A stretch of DNA of 33,131 nt. Origin: a virus. Shown here piece by piece: positions 13,366 through 20,245 of the stretch. Made by a program: the position numbers and the translations under genes. The stretch's first letter is position 1. Every line of letters starts with the position of its first letter. Location of the stretch: positions 1 through 33,131 of IMG/VR virus record IMGVR_UViG_3300027302_000019. One strand, given 5' to 3'. The notes beneath the pieces are model-generated. The model was not told the origin of the DNA, ran no database searches, and saw nothing but the letters and a program-made list of their open reading frames with translations.

Positions 13366-13447
13366 GAACGCTTGCAATAACCGGGGCCGCAAGTAAGCCC
13401 CGGTAGCAGATTGCAGCGTCAACGGCCTCCGGTTGATTGCATTGTTC
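13366..13447. other. attC-like site 4 (different sequence family, same architecture)
   Basis: Outer GAAC (13366-13369) pairs with GTTC (13444-13447), with GCTT against ATT unpaired. GCAAT-AACCGG-GGCCG (13374-13389) pairs with CGGCC-T-CCGGTT-G-ATTGC (13423-13440). The two unpaired bases T428 and G435 again lie on the 3' arm. The sequence is unrelated to sites 1-3, so the shared architecture is not simple repeat copying. Confidence 0.65.
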
Positions 13448-13527
13448 TGCCTCTCCCTGTGTGCAGTTTCGACTATTTTGGAAAAACTTTCTGAATGGTT
13501 TGAATACCGCTTGCGGAATCAAACGAT

Positions 13528-13542
13528 AGAACGTATAGTTCT
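13528..13542. promoter_or_regulatory. Palindrome upstream of the two-gene cassette
   Basis: AGAAC-GTATA-GTTCT is a perfect inverted repeat with a 5-base centre, 43 bases before the next start codon. Its position between an attC-like site and a cassette gene fits an operator for a small regulator, perhaps the downstream pair. No promoter boxes of good quality are visible. Confidence 0.4.
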
Positions 13543-13584
13543 CTCAGTCGAACGAAACACAACCGCACACAAAGGAACAAAACG

Positions 13585-13794
13585 ATGACCACTGCGACAC
13601 GAAAAGAATTCACTGTTGTTGATTCACGAGACGGCCACACAAAAACATTTCAGACCGGAGTGTTTGTAGACGGAAACACACAAGAGTTTTGCCACATTAT
13701 TCACCGCAACGGAAAACATCAGACTGTGACAATTGAAAAGGCCCGACGAATTTGGGCTGTAATCGTAGAGTGCAACAAGGAAGCAAAACGATGA
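13585..13794 (+). CDS. Hypothetical small protein, first gene of a coupled pair
   Basis: The 69-residue protein starts at ATG 13585, with AAGGA eight bases upstream. It is beta-rich: KEFTVVDSRDGHTKTFQTGVF, then IIHRNGKHQTVTIEKARRIW. No known family is recognised. The stop overlaps the next gene by ATGA. The two-gene, 4-base-overlap layout in a cassette behind a palindrome resembles a toxin-antitoxin pair in form only; no toxin motif is seen. Confidence 0.6.
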   Translation: MTTATRKEFTVVDSRDGHTKTFQTGVFVDGNTQEFCHIIHRNGKHQTVTIEKARRIWAVIVECNKEAKR

Positions 13795-13988
13795 GAGGCG
13801 GAGCCCGAAAGGGGGCCGGGCGAAAGCCCGGCCCAACAGGGCCGAAAGGCTCGGTCACGCTGTGGCTGTCTGTGGATGTGTCTGCGTTCCTTGAGACGTT
13901 CGGGCAGGAACGCAGTGCAACGGTCGAGAAGATACTGCGGAAGTCTGCGGCGTTCAGAGAGTGGCAAAAGTTACAGGCCGCTGAGTAG
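13791..13988 (+). CDS. Small basic protein with GAGRKPG motif, second gene of the pair
   Basis: The 65-residue protein uses ATG 13791, overlapping the previous stop as ATGA. The N-terminal MRGGARKGAGRKPGPTGPKG is a basic GRKPG segment often found at the front of small phage or plasmid DNA-binding proteins. The rest (VTLWLSVDVSAFLETFGQERSATVEKIL) resembles a ribbon-helix-helix-like fold with a beta strand followed by helices. It stops two bases before attC-like site 2. A DNA-binding antitoxin or autoregulator is plausible but unproven. Confidence 0.6.
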   Translation: MRGGARKGAGRKPGPTGPKGSVTLWLSVDVSAFLETFGQERSATVEKILRKSAAFREWQKLQAAE

Positions 13989-13990
13989 GC

Positions 13991-14077
13991 AGAACGACGG
14001 CATTCACCGGGTTGCGGCCGGTGACGTGGAATTCAGATTCGGCGCGGACCGCAACTCCGTGTGCAATGCTTTGTTAT
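13991..14077. other. attC-like site 2
   Basis: Outer GAAC (13992-13995) sits opposite GTTA/GTTAT (14073-14077) with one weaker pair. The inner arm 14000-14017 pairs with 14049-14069, leaving T056, T060 and C064 unpaired on the 3' arm. The boundaries and most of the arms match sites 1 and 3; the loop differs. It lies between a stop codon two bases before it and an ATG nine bases after it, as in cassette arrays. Confidence 0.7.
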
Positions 14078-14085
14078 GGTGCTTT

Positions 14086-15096
14086 ATGTTTACCGCAGAT
14101 AGCAGAACAGAAAACTTTCTAACTTCACTCGGCATCAAGTTCGAGTACAGCAATTCAGTACGATTACCAGACGATTTTGCCCCGGAGTGGAACAAGGAGA
14201 ATCTGGGAAGGCCGGTCGCCGTGCGTGAGGACGCCGTGATTGAATACGCCACATTGATGGAAGCGGGTTCGGCAGCGCCAGCGCCTATTCTGCATTTTAC
14301 GGAACGTGGCTTTCGTGTCTTGGACGGTGTGCAACGTTTATCAGCGGCGGAATTGCAGCAGATGACGCGAGTATCAGCCTATTTGGTGCAAACCGATTCA
14401 AAGGACTCTCTCGCAACCATTCGGGTTTTAGCAAACGCCAGAATGCAGGGACGGGCAGAACCTGCTGAATGGACACGAAGAAGGGCTGTTGAAATTCTCG
14501 TGAATGGCAGAGGAATGAGCCATTCGCAAGTTGCAAAAATGGGTGGCTGGAAAACGTCTGACGTGAAACGTTTGGCTGATGCGATTGATGTGCAGAACCG
14601 AATCATTGCCGCCGGCGGTCCCGAGTTTTCTGACGCGATGCTGACAGAGCTACACCCATACATTCAGCCATCGTCTGTGCTCGAACAAGCATCGAGGCCA
14701 GTGGTCGGTTTTCTTCAGACGCTTAAGCAGTCAAGAATTTCGGTGGCGGACGCGATGCCGTTCATTACGACATTTTTTGCACCGCTTCCAAAATCATCGA
14801 ACCCTTTCAAGGTATTGTCGGATAGGTTAGAGGACGTACATCACGACCCAGAAATGCGGGCACGCATCACCGGACGGCAGTCCGTAGAACTACCAAAAGA
14901 CGTCGTCTTTCTTCGCACCTTGAAAACAGCCGAAACAGTTGTTGATCATCTGGTCACGCATGGCGAGCGAATTGCAAATATCGATGAGTTTTTTCACCTG
15001 CTTCGACGAATTGAAGACAAATTGCGGTCAATCGCTCCGAATAAAAGGCCAGAGTCAGTCCGTGTTCCTGCAGATATGTGGAGTGATAAACGATGA
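14086..15096 (+). CDS. ParB/Spo0J-like protein with HTH, cassette-borne
   Basis: The 336-residue protein is read from ATG 14086, eight bases past attC-like site 2. A longer frame would run through that site. Residues about 40-110 resemble a ParB/sulfiredoxin-type domain: GRPVAVREDAVIEYATLM, ILHFTERGFRVLDGVQRLSAAELQ, then ARMQGRAEPAEWTRRRAVEIL. An HTH-like region follows (MSHSQVAKMGGWKTSDVKRLADAI, about 143-166). The C-terminal half is helical and unrecognised. ParB-like domains bind or cleave DNA, with CTP in true ParBs; the key residues cannot be confirmed by eye. Its stop overlaps the coiled-coil partner by four bases. Partition, regulation or defence are all open. Confidence 0.65.
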   Translation: MFTADSRTENFLTSLGIKFEYSNSVRLPDDFAPEWNKENLGRPVAVREDAVIEYATLMEAGSAAPAPILHFTERGFRVLDGVQRLSAAELQQMTRVSAYLVQTDSKDSLATIRVLANARMQGRAEPAEWTRRRAVEILVNGRGMSHSQVAKMGGWKTSDVKRLADAIDVQNRIIAAGGPEFSDAMLTELHPYIQPSSVLEQASRPVVGFLQTLKQSRISVADAMPFITTFFAPLPKSSNPFKVLSDRLEDVHHDPEMRARITGRQSVELPKDVVFLRTLKTAETVVDHLVTHGERIANIDEFFHLLRRIEDKLRSIAPNKRPESVRVPADMWSDKR

Positions 15097-15848
15097 GTGT
15101 GGCACAGGTTAAAAAACGTTTTGGTGAATTCGAATCATATCTGCGCAGAGACAAGGAGGGCTTGCGGCGACTGAAACTGCTGAAAGATGATGTCAACGTT
15201 TTACGCACGTCATTGGCAGCAGCAGAGAAGCATCGCGAAGAGGCTATCGTGGTGCGTAATGAATGGAGAGAAAGAGCCGATAGTGCAGAACTGGAAGTTG
15301 CTGAACTACGCGTGCTGGTCCAATCTTTGCAACAGAAAAACGATTCTCTCGTTCGGCAAGTAGACGAACTGACTCGCGAAAACACCACAGAGTCCGAAGA
15401 GATGCATCAAGCAGAGCGAGAACTAAATTCAGTCACCATAAAACGAATCATGAAGCGATTAAAGCAACGGCTTCCGGTATGCCCTGAGTCTGTTGAAGGG
15501 TCGTATAAAAATGGAACGATGACTTACGTGAGAGAGGATATCTCGGGGGGCTGGTCATACGAAGATTTGTGGATACTTGGCGCAAGCGTCGCAATGCTCG
15601 CTGCATTCGATGGGTATGTGAGAATTAAGGCGAAACACAGGTTTCGAGACATGAACGCTGCGGATGGTGATGCTGATCTCACATTGGCAAGACATGTCAT
15701 TCAGTGGTACAAAAAAAGCATAGACCCTGCCTCGAACGAAGAGTTGCTAAACCGAAAAGCCGCAGCTCCTTTCGGTGGTGTACGATGGGGTGATAAACCC
15801 AGAGATGCAGAAATGACGGCTGCATTTTTGGACGGCGGTTCTGATTGA
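15093..15848 (+). CDS. Coiled-coil partner protein of the ParB-like gene
   Basis: The 251-residue protein has a long coiled coil at about residues 5-118 (heptad-rich stretches such as ELEVAELRVLVQSLQQKND and QVDELTRENTTE). A globular C-terminal region carries SYEDLWILGASVAMLAAFDGYVRIKAK. It is coupled to the ParB-like gene by ATGA and ends 12 bases before attC-like site 3, so the two genes travel as one cassette. Function is unknown. A two-protein DNA-handling system is the likely theme. Confidence 0.65.
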   Translation: MSVAQVKKRFGEFESYLRRDKEGLRRLKLLKDDVNVLRTSLAAAEKHREEAIVVRNEWRERADSAELEVAELRVLVQSLQQKNDSLVRQVDELTRENTTESEEMHQAERELNSVTIKRIMKRLKQRLPVCPESVEGSYKNGTMTYVREDISGGWSYEDLWILGASVAMLAAFDGYVRIKAKHRFRDMNAADGDADLTLARHVIQWYKKSIDPASNEELLNRKAAAPFGGVRWGDKPRDAEMTAAFLDGGSD

Positions 15849-15860
15849 GTATTAGTCACC

Positions 15861-15947
15861 ATAACGACGGCATTCACCGGGTGCCGCAGCCCGGTGTGGA
15901 TTTCTGATAACGGATGGTGCGGCACTCCGTGTGCAATGCTTTGTTAT
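15861..15947. other. attC-like site 3
   Basis: Outer TAAC (15862-15865) pairs with GTTA (15943-15946), with GACG against TTT unpaired. The 19-base arm 15870-15888 pairs with 15918-15939, leaving T926, T930 and C934 unpaired on the 3' arm. It is nearly identical to site 1 including the loop, and 3.3 kb away. High similarity among the attC sites of one host is typical of chromosomal integrons. Confidence 0.72.
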
Positions 15948-15960
15948 CTGGATTGCTCGC

Positions 15961-16209
15961 ATGGCAGGACTTGGAACGTTCACTATTGACTTGATAGTTG
16001 AGGGTCAGCCAGCATCGTGCAAGAAGTTGTATGATGCAGGATGGCGGTTTTCGTATTGCGAGCAAACTCGATTTGTTTCCGCAGAGCATCCGCTCGGTGG
16101 AAAGCAGTCGGTGGTTGAGGTTTCATTGATCTCACGAACGGAATTTGACGCGAATGAAATCGGGCATTCTATTGCCATAATGCTGAATGGTGGGAATCAT
16201 TCCAGATAA
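15961..16209 (+). CDS. Hypothetical protein of the last cassette
   Basis: The 82-residue protein starts at ATG 15961, 13 bases after attC-like site 3, with only a weak GGA upstream. It reads MAGLGTFTIDLIVEGQPASC... with a GWRFSYCEQTRFVSAEHP segment: a compact alpha/beta protein with no known motif. No attC-like hairpin follows it, so the cassette is either the array end or has lost its site. A GATATCCGGATATC palindrome (16258-16271) and a strong hairpin lie downstream. Confidence 0.55.
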   Translation: MAGLGTFTIDLIVEGQPASCKKLYDAGWRFSYCEQTRFVSAEHPLGGKQSVVEVSLISRTEFDANEIGHSIAIMLNGGNHSR

Positions 16210-16285
16210 CTTTGAATTATCCGTCACGTATTGTTTTCGGTATATCACCTTGCGCGTGATATCCGGATATCGCTTTCTTCAGAAA

Positions 16286-16331
16286 CACAGCGAGCCGGAC
16301 GGGTTTTCCCGCCGGCTCTCCCGGTGCTGTG
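16286..16331. terminator. Strong hairpin between convergent cassette and tail genes
   Basis: CACAGC/GCTGTG outer pairs (16286-16291 with 16326-16331) surround GAGCCGG/CCGGCTC and CGGG-TTTT-CCCG. Neither side has a clear T tract, but a stable stem between genes reading towards each other is the usual place for a bidirectional terminator. Confidence 0.55.
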
Positions 16332-16368
16332 GTATAGGCCTGCATGCCTCTATGACGGTCGGGTGCTT

Positions 16369-18639
16369 TCAGGGGGCGACGCCGACATCTGTTCTGTCGG
16401 GGTCAAGTTCTGCTGTGACTTCTGTACCACCACAGATCAGTTGCGTTTCTGTGTGAATTCCGAATACCGCAGATTTAGTAGTTGCAAGAAATTTTTTGCG
16501 CTGTGTCCCGAATGATCTTTCCCATACAGTCGACCCGTCAGACCACGCCATAGCGCCGATTTTTTCAGACCATTGTGTCCAACCGAATTCTTCGGACGAT
16601 CGCAATTGAATGCGTCCAAATCTCGCTGCAGTATGGTCCGCCAAAAAATCCGGTGACTGGCCAGTAATCGGATCGGGAGTCTGAGACCACATCGTAATTG
16701 TTGGAAAACGTTCCCACGCCATCAGCGCTAGTGGAAACCCTGACCCCGGAACAAACTCATCTCCGGTATCGACGATGCAGTTTTGATGCCCTGTGTAATT
16801 AGTGCCCCAAAGTGTGTCGAGTGCCGTCTGCCAGTCAGTCACTGAGGCATTGAAAGCAAGCCAATCAGTTGCCTCAACGATTGTCATATTGTCATTCGAT
16901 GCCGTCCAGACCATGCGCCATTCGATGTCAGTGTTCCAGCGACAATTGACGGGCGATTCAAATGCATAATCAATCACGTTGTAACCGTCTGCAAAAGAGA
17001 AAACACTGCTCCACGCGGGGTTGAATGTATTGATAAACGTCGACCGAGATGCTCTCGAGGTTACAAGCGCAAGCTTATACGCGTCTGCACCTGTTGTCGG
17101 GGTAATCAGTAAAGGGTATTCATTGTTCTGTGATGTGCCTTGTGGTTGTGCTCTCCACGTCCAGTAAATATTGTTTGTGTCAGCAACTGATTGACAGATC
17201 GGAAATGACAGCGTGATATCTGATTCTGTTGGCCCGTAGCTCCCTTCCCATGTTTTTGTGGTGCCTGAAAGGCTGCTGGTCAGTTCACAATGTCCATCAC
17301 CTACGCCGTTCGTGCGCTGCTCGGATTGAAATAATCCACCAGACGTCCCGGTGCCCATACACTCCACGCCCTGCGCAAATAATTGCGAATCGGAAGCAAA
17401 CTGAAACCGTTCAGGGAATCGATATTCATTTCTGCCATTGCCGGTCAAAGAGCCATCCGACGTGCTTAGTTCATGCCATGTCGACCAATCTCCCGAACTT
17501 TGATCTGATCCGCGTCCGGGTGTGTGGGTGACGATCAATGTTTCATTTCGCACAGCCGGGCGAGCATACCCTATTTTTACACCGAACGGATATATGGCGG
17601 TAGTTCGGTATTCACATGGAAGCGACACCCAATTCGACGTAAGTATTCCACTGCCGACGGTCATTTTTTGAACACATGCGCCAGTGTCGTTTGGAAGAAA
17701 CGGATTCGCGTTAGGAAAACTTTCTACCGTCGATGAAATACCAACGATTTCCGTTTCAGATAACCATTGCCATCGATCGGAACGAAGATTTGTCGTCGTT
17801 GTGATTACGCCTGTGATATTCCCAGTTGCCAGATCACGAATGACCGGATCTTCTGAACTACTCGCCGGAAACGTGTAAGACGAAAAATGTTTGTCATCGG
17901 TTTCCCACTCGATTTCGAAATCAATGTGATTGTACGGGTAATCGCCACCAGTTGCTGTGATCGATACAATATGCGGCAAACCTGCATCGAGTGCCGAGGC
18001 GAAAGACGTTGCCGACATTCCCACAACATTGCTAATGGTCACACTGGCCGCACCACGAATGCCGTTCGCGGCTGCGGTGAATGTCATTGAAGCACTTCCG
18101 CCACTTCTGACCGCACTGGCGACAAGTCGATAACTACGCGTTGTCGTCGTATTGTATGTGTCAAAGGATTCTATACGACATCGTGCCTGTAGCCCGTTTG
18201 GTGAAACGTGCCACTTATCTGCGTTGATCGATGCCAGGTCTTGCTGGAAAATGGCATCTACGACAAACGGCCGATTGCTGTCACCAAACTCAGCAGACGA
18301 TCCGGACGATTTCCATGAGTACCAGTACCACGAAGCATCATATAACGTGAGACCGGTATCAGCGTCAATCTGTCGATACCATAGCTTTACGCCTTGCCTT
18401 CCGGACGATGCTGAGGCAGGCGTTGACCCAATTGCTGGAAATGAAACTGATGGTGCAATTACACGGTAATTTCGAGACGCATCTGAATTGTCGATTTGGC
18501 AAAAGATGCCCCAGATGGTTCCGTCGGTGGCTAGCTGTGGCAGATACAACTGACGTTCCCAGATCAATTCGCCGTCAGTTTTACTGAAGCCACGCAGCGA
18601 AGCGATTTGATTGCAACTGCAGCAAAGCTTAAACGCCAT
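16369..18639 (-). CDS. Large beta-rich tail-tip or receptor-binding candidate
   Basis: The 756-residue protein is rich in Ser, Thr, Trp, Tyr and Gly and predicted mostly beta. The N terminus has a CCSC cluster, then GFSKTDGELIWERQLYLPQLATDGTIWG. That resembles the DGxxxW strand pattern of PQQ/WD-like propeller repeats and recurs near the end as WSDGSTVWERSFGTQ. It is the last gene of the tail operon, the usual place for fibres or receptor-binding proteins, and its codon reading is coherent throughout. I do not recognise the family; a host-recognition role is inference. It ends facing the plus-strand array across a strong hairpin. Confidence 0.6.
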   Translation of the reverse strand: MAFKLCCSCNQIASLRGFSKTDGELIWERQLYLPQLATDGTIWGIFCQIDNSDASRNYRVIAPSVSFPAIGSTPASASSGRQGVKLWYRQIDADTGLTLYDASWYWYSWKSSGSSAEFGDSNRPFVVDAIFQQDLASINADKWHVSPNGLQARCRIESFDTYNTTTTRSYRLVASAVRSGGSASMTFTAAANGIRGAASVTISNVVGMSATSFASALDAGLPHIVSITATGGDYPYNHIDFEIEWETDDKHFSSYTFPASSSEDPVIRDLATGNITGVITTTTNLRSDRWQWLSETEIVGISSTVESFPNANPFLPNDTGACVQKMTVGSGILTSNWVSLPCEYRTTAIYPFGVKIGYARPAVRNETLIVTHTPGRGSDQSSGDWSTWHELSTSDGSLTGNGRNEYRFPERFQFASDSQLFAQGVECMGTGTSGGLFQSEQRTNGVGDGHCELTSSLSGTTKTWEGSYGPTESDITLSFPICQSVADTNNIYWTWRAQPQGTSQNNEYPLLITPTTGADAYKLALVTSRASRSTFINTFNPAWSSVFSFADGYNVIDYAFESPVNCRWNTDIEWRMVWTASNDNMTIVEATDWLAFNASVTDWQTALDTLWGTNYTGHQNCIVDTGDEFVPGSGFPLALMAWERFPTITMWSQTPDPITGQSPDFLADHTAARFGRIQLRSSEEFGWTQWSEKIGAMAWSDGSTVWERSFGTQRKKFLATTKSAVFGIHTETQLICGGTEVTAELDPDRTDVGVAP

Positions 18640-18642
18640 CGC

Positions 18643-19020
18643 TCACCTCGCTGCCATTGGTGCGCAATCGCCGAGGAACCACCAGTGACCGTCGATCCAT
18701 TCAGCTTTACCAAACGTGTCGATTTCGTAGGAATCGAATTCGCTGTGATTCCAGACCGTGATTTGTACGGATTGCTCTGCGTATTCCGTATCTGCCTGAG
18801 ACCATCCGCAACGAGTCGCTAGACAACTGGTGGCTCCTGTCAGTGAATGTGTCGCGACATCGAGTGCGGCGTCAAGAATGACAGCACATTTGTCACGCCC
18901 AGCGATGAAACGCCCTTGTTTCGGCGTCTCATTTTGAAACTGGCGATTCCGTTCAGCAATCAATCGGTCAATTTGCTTGAGAGCTTTTTCGCCGAGTAGG
19001 TAGCCTTGTTCCTCTGCCAT
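18643..19020 (-). CDS. Hypothetical tail-region protein
   Basis: The 125-residue protein has a helical N-terminal half (EKALKQIDRLIAERNRQFQ) and a C-terminal half rich in Trp, Asp and Tyr (FDSYEIDTFGKAEWIDGHWWFLGDCAP). It lies 3 bases before the large tail-tip candidate and 5 bases after the preceding gene ends, with the same composition as its neighbours. No domain is recognised. It is probably a small tail-tip or assembly component, by position only. Confidence 0.6.
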   Translation of the reverse strand: MAEEQGYLLGEKALKQIDRLIAERNRQFQNETPKQGRFIAGRDKCAVILDAALDVATHSLTGATSCLATRCGWSQADTEYAEQSVQITVWNHSEFDSYEIDTFGKAEWIDGHWWFLGDCAPMAAR

Positions 19021-19025
19021 CGTTT

Positions 19026-19391
19026 TTAAGCCTCGTATGCGATGACGTGGACCTTACACGTTGCAGTGTTGGCTTTCAGGTAAAACGTGGCTGAGCCGTT
19101 TCGCTCGTATGTGTGCGGCACATATTTTGCCGCTGTCAGTTTGTCGCCGTAGACGCCGGTGGAGAACCCGAGTTCCACGTAGTTCGTCGCGTCCAGATTC
19201 GTGATTGTGACAATACCAACAGTGCCGAGATCACCAAACGACAGCGTTTCCTCAGTCGTCCCGATACTGACGATCATGTCAATGTAGCCAGGATTCGTCT
19301 GCGTGATTGATCGCTGATCTGGAAGATACTGATGTTTATATTGCCCATTGCTCACCTGCATGGAATGCGATAGTGTGATTTCGTTCGCCAC
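19026..19391 (-). CDS. Hypothetical beta-rich tail-region protein
   Basis: The 121-residue, mainly beta protein contains GTTEETLSFGDLGTVGIVTITNLDATNYVELGF and a FYLKANTATCKVHVIAYEA end. The alternation looks like a small jelly-roll or immunoglobulin-like module as found in tail-tip or decoration proteins, but no family can be named. It is encoded between two other unassigned tail genes, 8 bases after the upstream stop. Confidence 0.6.
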   Translation of the reverse strand: MANEITLSHSMQVSNGQYKHQYLPDQRSITQTNPGYIDMIVSIGTTEETLSFGDLGTVGIVTITNLDATNYVELGFSTGVYGDKLTAAKYVPHTYERNGSATFYLKANTATCKVHVIAYEA

Positions 19392-19399
19392 AAGTCACC

Positions 19400-20245
19400 T
19401 CAGGCCAATGGAAGCAGTGAGAAGTTAAACAGCGGATACACGTTGTAAGAACCAAACACAGTGGTGTCCGGCGTTGGATTGTTCAAAACAGCCCCAGATC
19501 CGTTCAACGGAACTGGTGTTGTGACGTCCGTTCCGTCACCTTCCGACAGGATCTTTTCGAGCTTGTTGCTGGCGTTGCGTTTACGAAATCCGCAGTCAAG
19601 GATTTCCAGATCCCAGCCGTTTTTCTGCAAATGAATCTCGATTCCGACTTTTCGATATACAGTGTTGTTTCTGAATTCCTTTGGTCCTATGCTGACTCGC
19701 TGGACTTTCGCTTTGCCAGTACCGATCGTCACACCATCGATCGTGAATGACGAGCTGTTAACAGCGTCCTGCGTGTCGAGGATCCAGCTCGGAACACTCG
19801 TCATGTTTTTCTCGATCGTCACGATTCTCCGTGACACATCCCGCATTGGTGGAGGATCGCTGAAGTAGTCGCCGGCACTGTTCAGAATTGGCTTCCCGTT
19901 TCGGTCTTTTGCGGCCACGATCTGATACTGTTCAGTGCTCCACGTGATCTGAATAGGGTCACTGGCGGGATTTTCTGCCATCTCACGCGCAGAACTGTAT
20001 TCAGCAGTGACTATCCATCCCTTCCACGGGTTGTTGTTAGTTGGCGTTAAATCGATGCAATAGGCAGAAGAATCTTCGTTATGAACGCTGCCAATCAGTG
20101 GGAGCCCGGCGGCAGACCCGACGGCGTAAGGCCCTTCCGACACGCTCGATGTCTCAAGCTTAAATACGCGTGTGTACGTGCGGATTCCTTGCGAGTTTTT
20201 CGCTTGCCTTCCTGCCGTATCTTCTCCCAAAAGTGTCACTGTCAT
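19400..20245 (-). CDS. Hypothetical tail protein following the tape measure
   Basis: The 281-residue protein starts at 20245, overlapping the tape-measure stop by ATGA. Gene order places it where distal-tail or tail-hub proteins are usually encoded. Sequence features are TYTRVFKLETS, a NPWKGWIVTAEYSSAREM block, an IVTIEKNMTSVPSW segment and VYRKVGIEIHLQKNGWDLEILDCGFR near the C terminus. The RKVGIEI and DLEILDCG strands hint at a hub-like beta fold. A distal tail protein is a reasonable guess, from position. Confidence 0.6.
   Translation of the reverse strand: MTVTLLGEDTAGRQAKNSQGIRTYTRVFKLETSSVSEGPYAVGSAAGLPLIGSVHNEDSSAYCIDLTPTNNNPWKGWIVTAEYSSAREMAENPASDPIQITWSTEQYQIVAAKDRNGKPILNSAGDYFSDPPPMRDVSRRIVTIEKNMTSVPSWILDTQDAVNSSSFTIDGVTIGTGKAKVQRVSIGPKEFRNNTVYRKVGIEIHLQKNGWDLEILDCGFRKRNASNKLEKILSEGDGTDVTTPVPLNGSGAVLNNPTPDTTVFGSYNVYPLFNFSLLPLA

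Noticed and set aside
12564-15947. Transposon ends or a MITE family
   Set aside because: The repeats have internal arm pairing with one-sided extrahelical bases and TAAC/GTTA boxes, and there is no transposase or target-site duplication. Site 4 keeps the structure with unrelated sequence.
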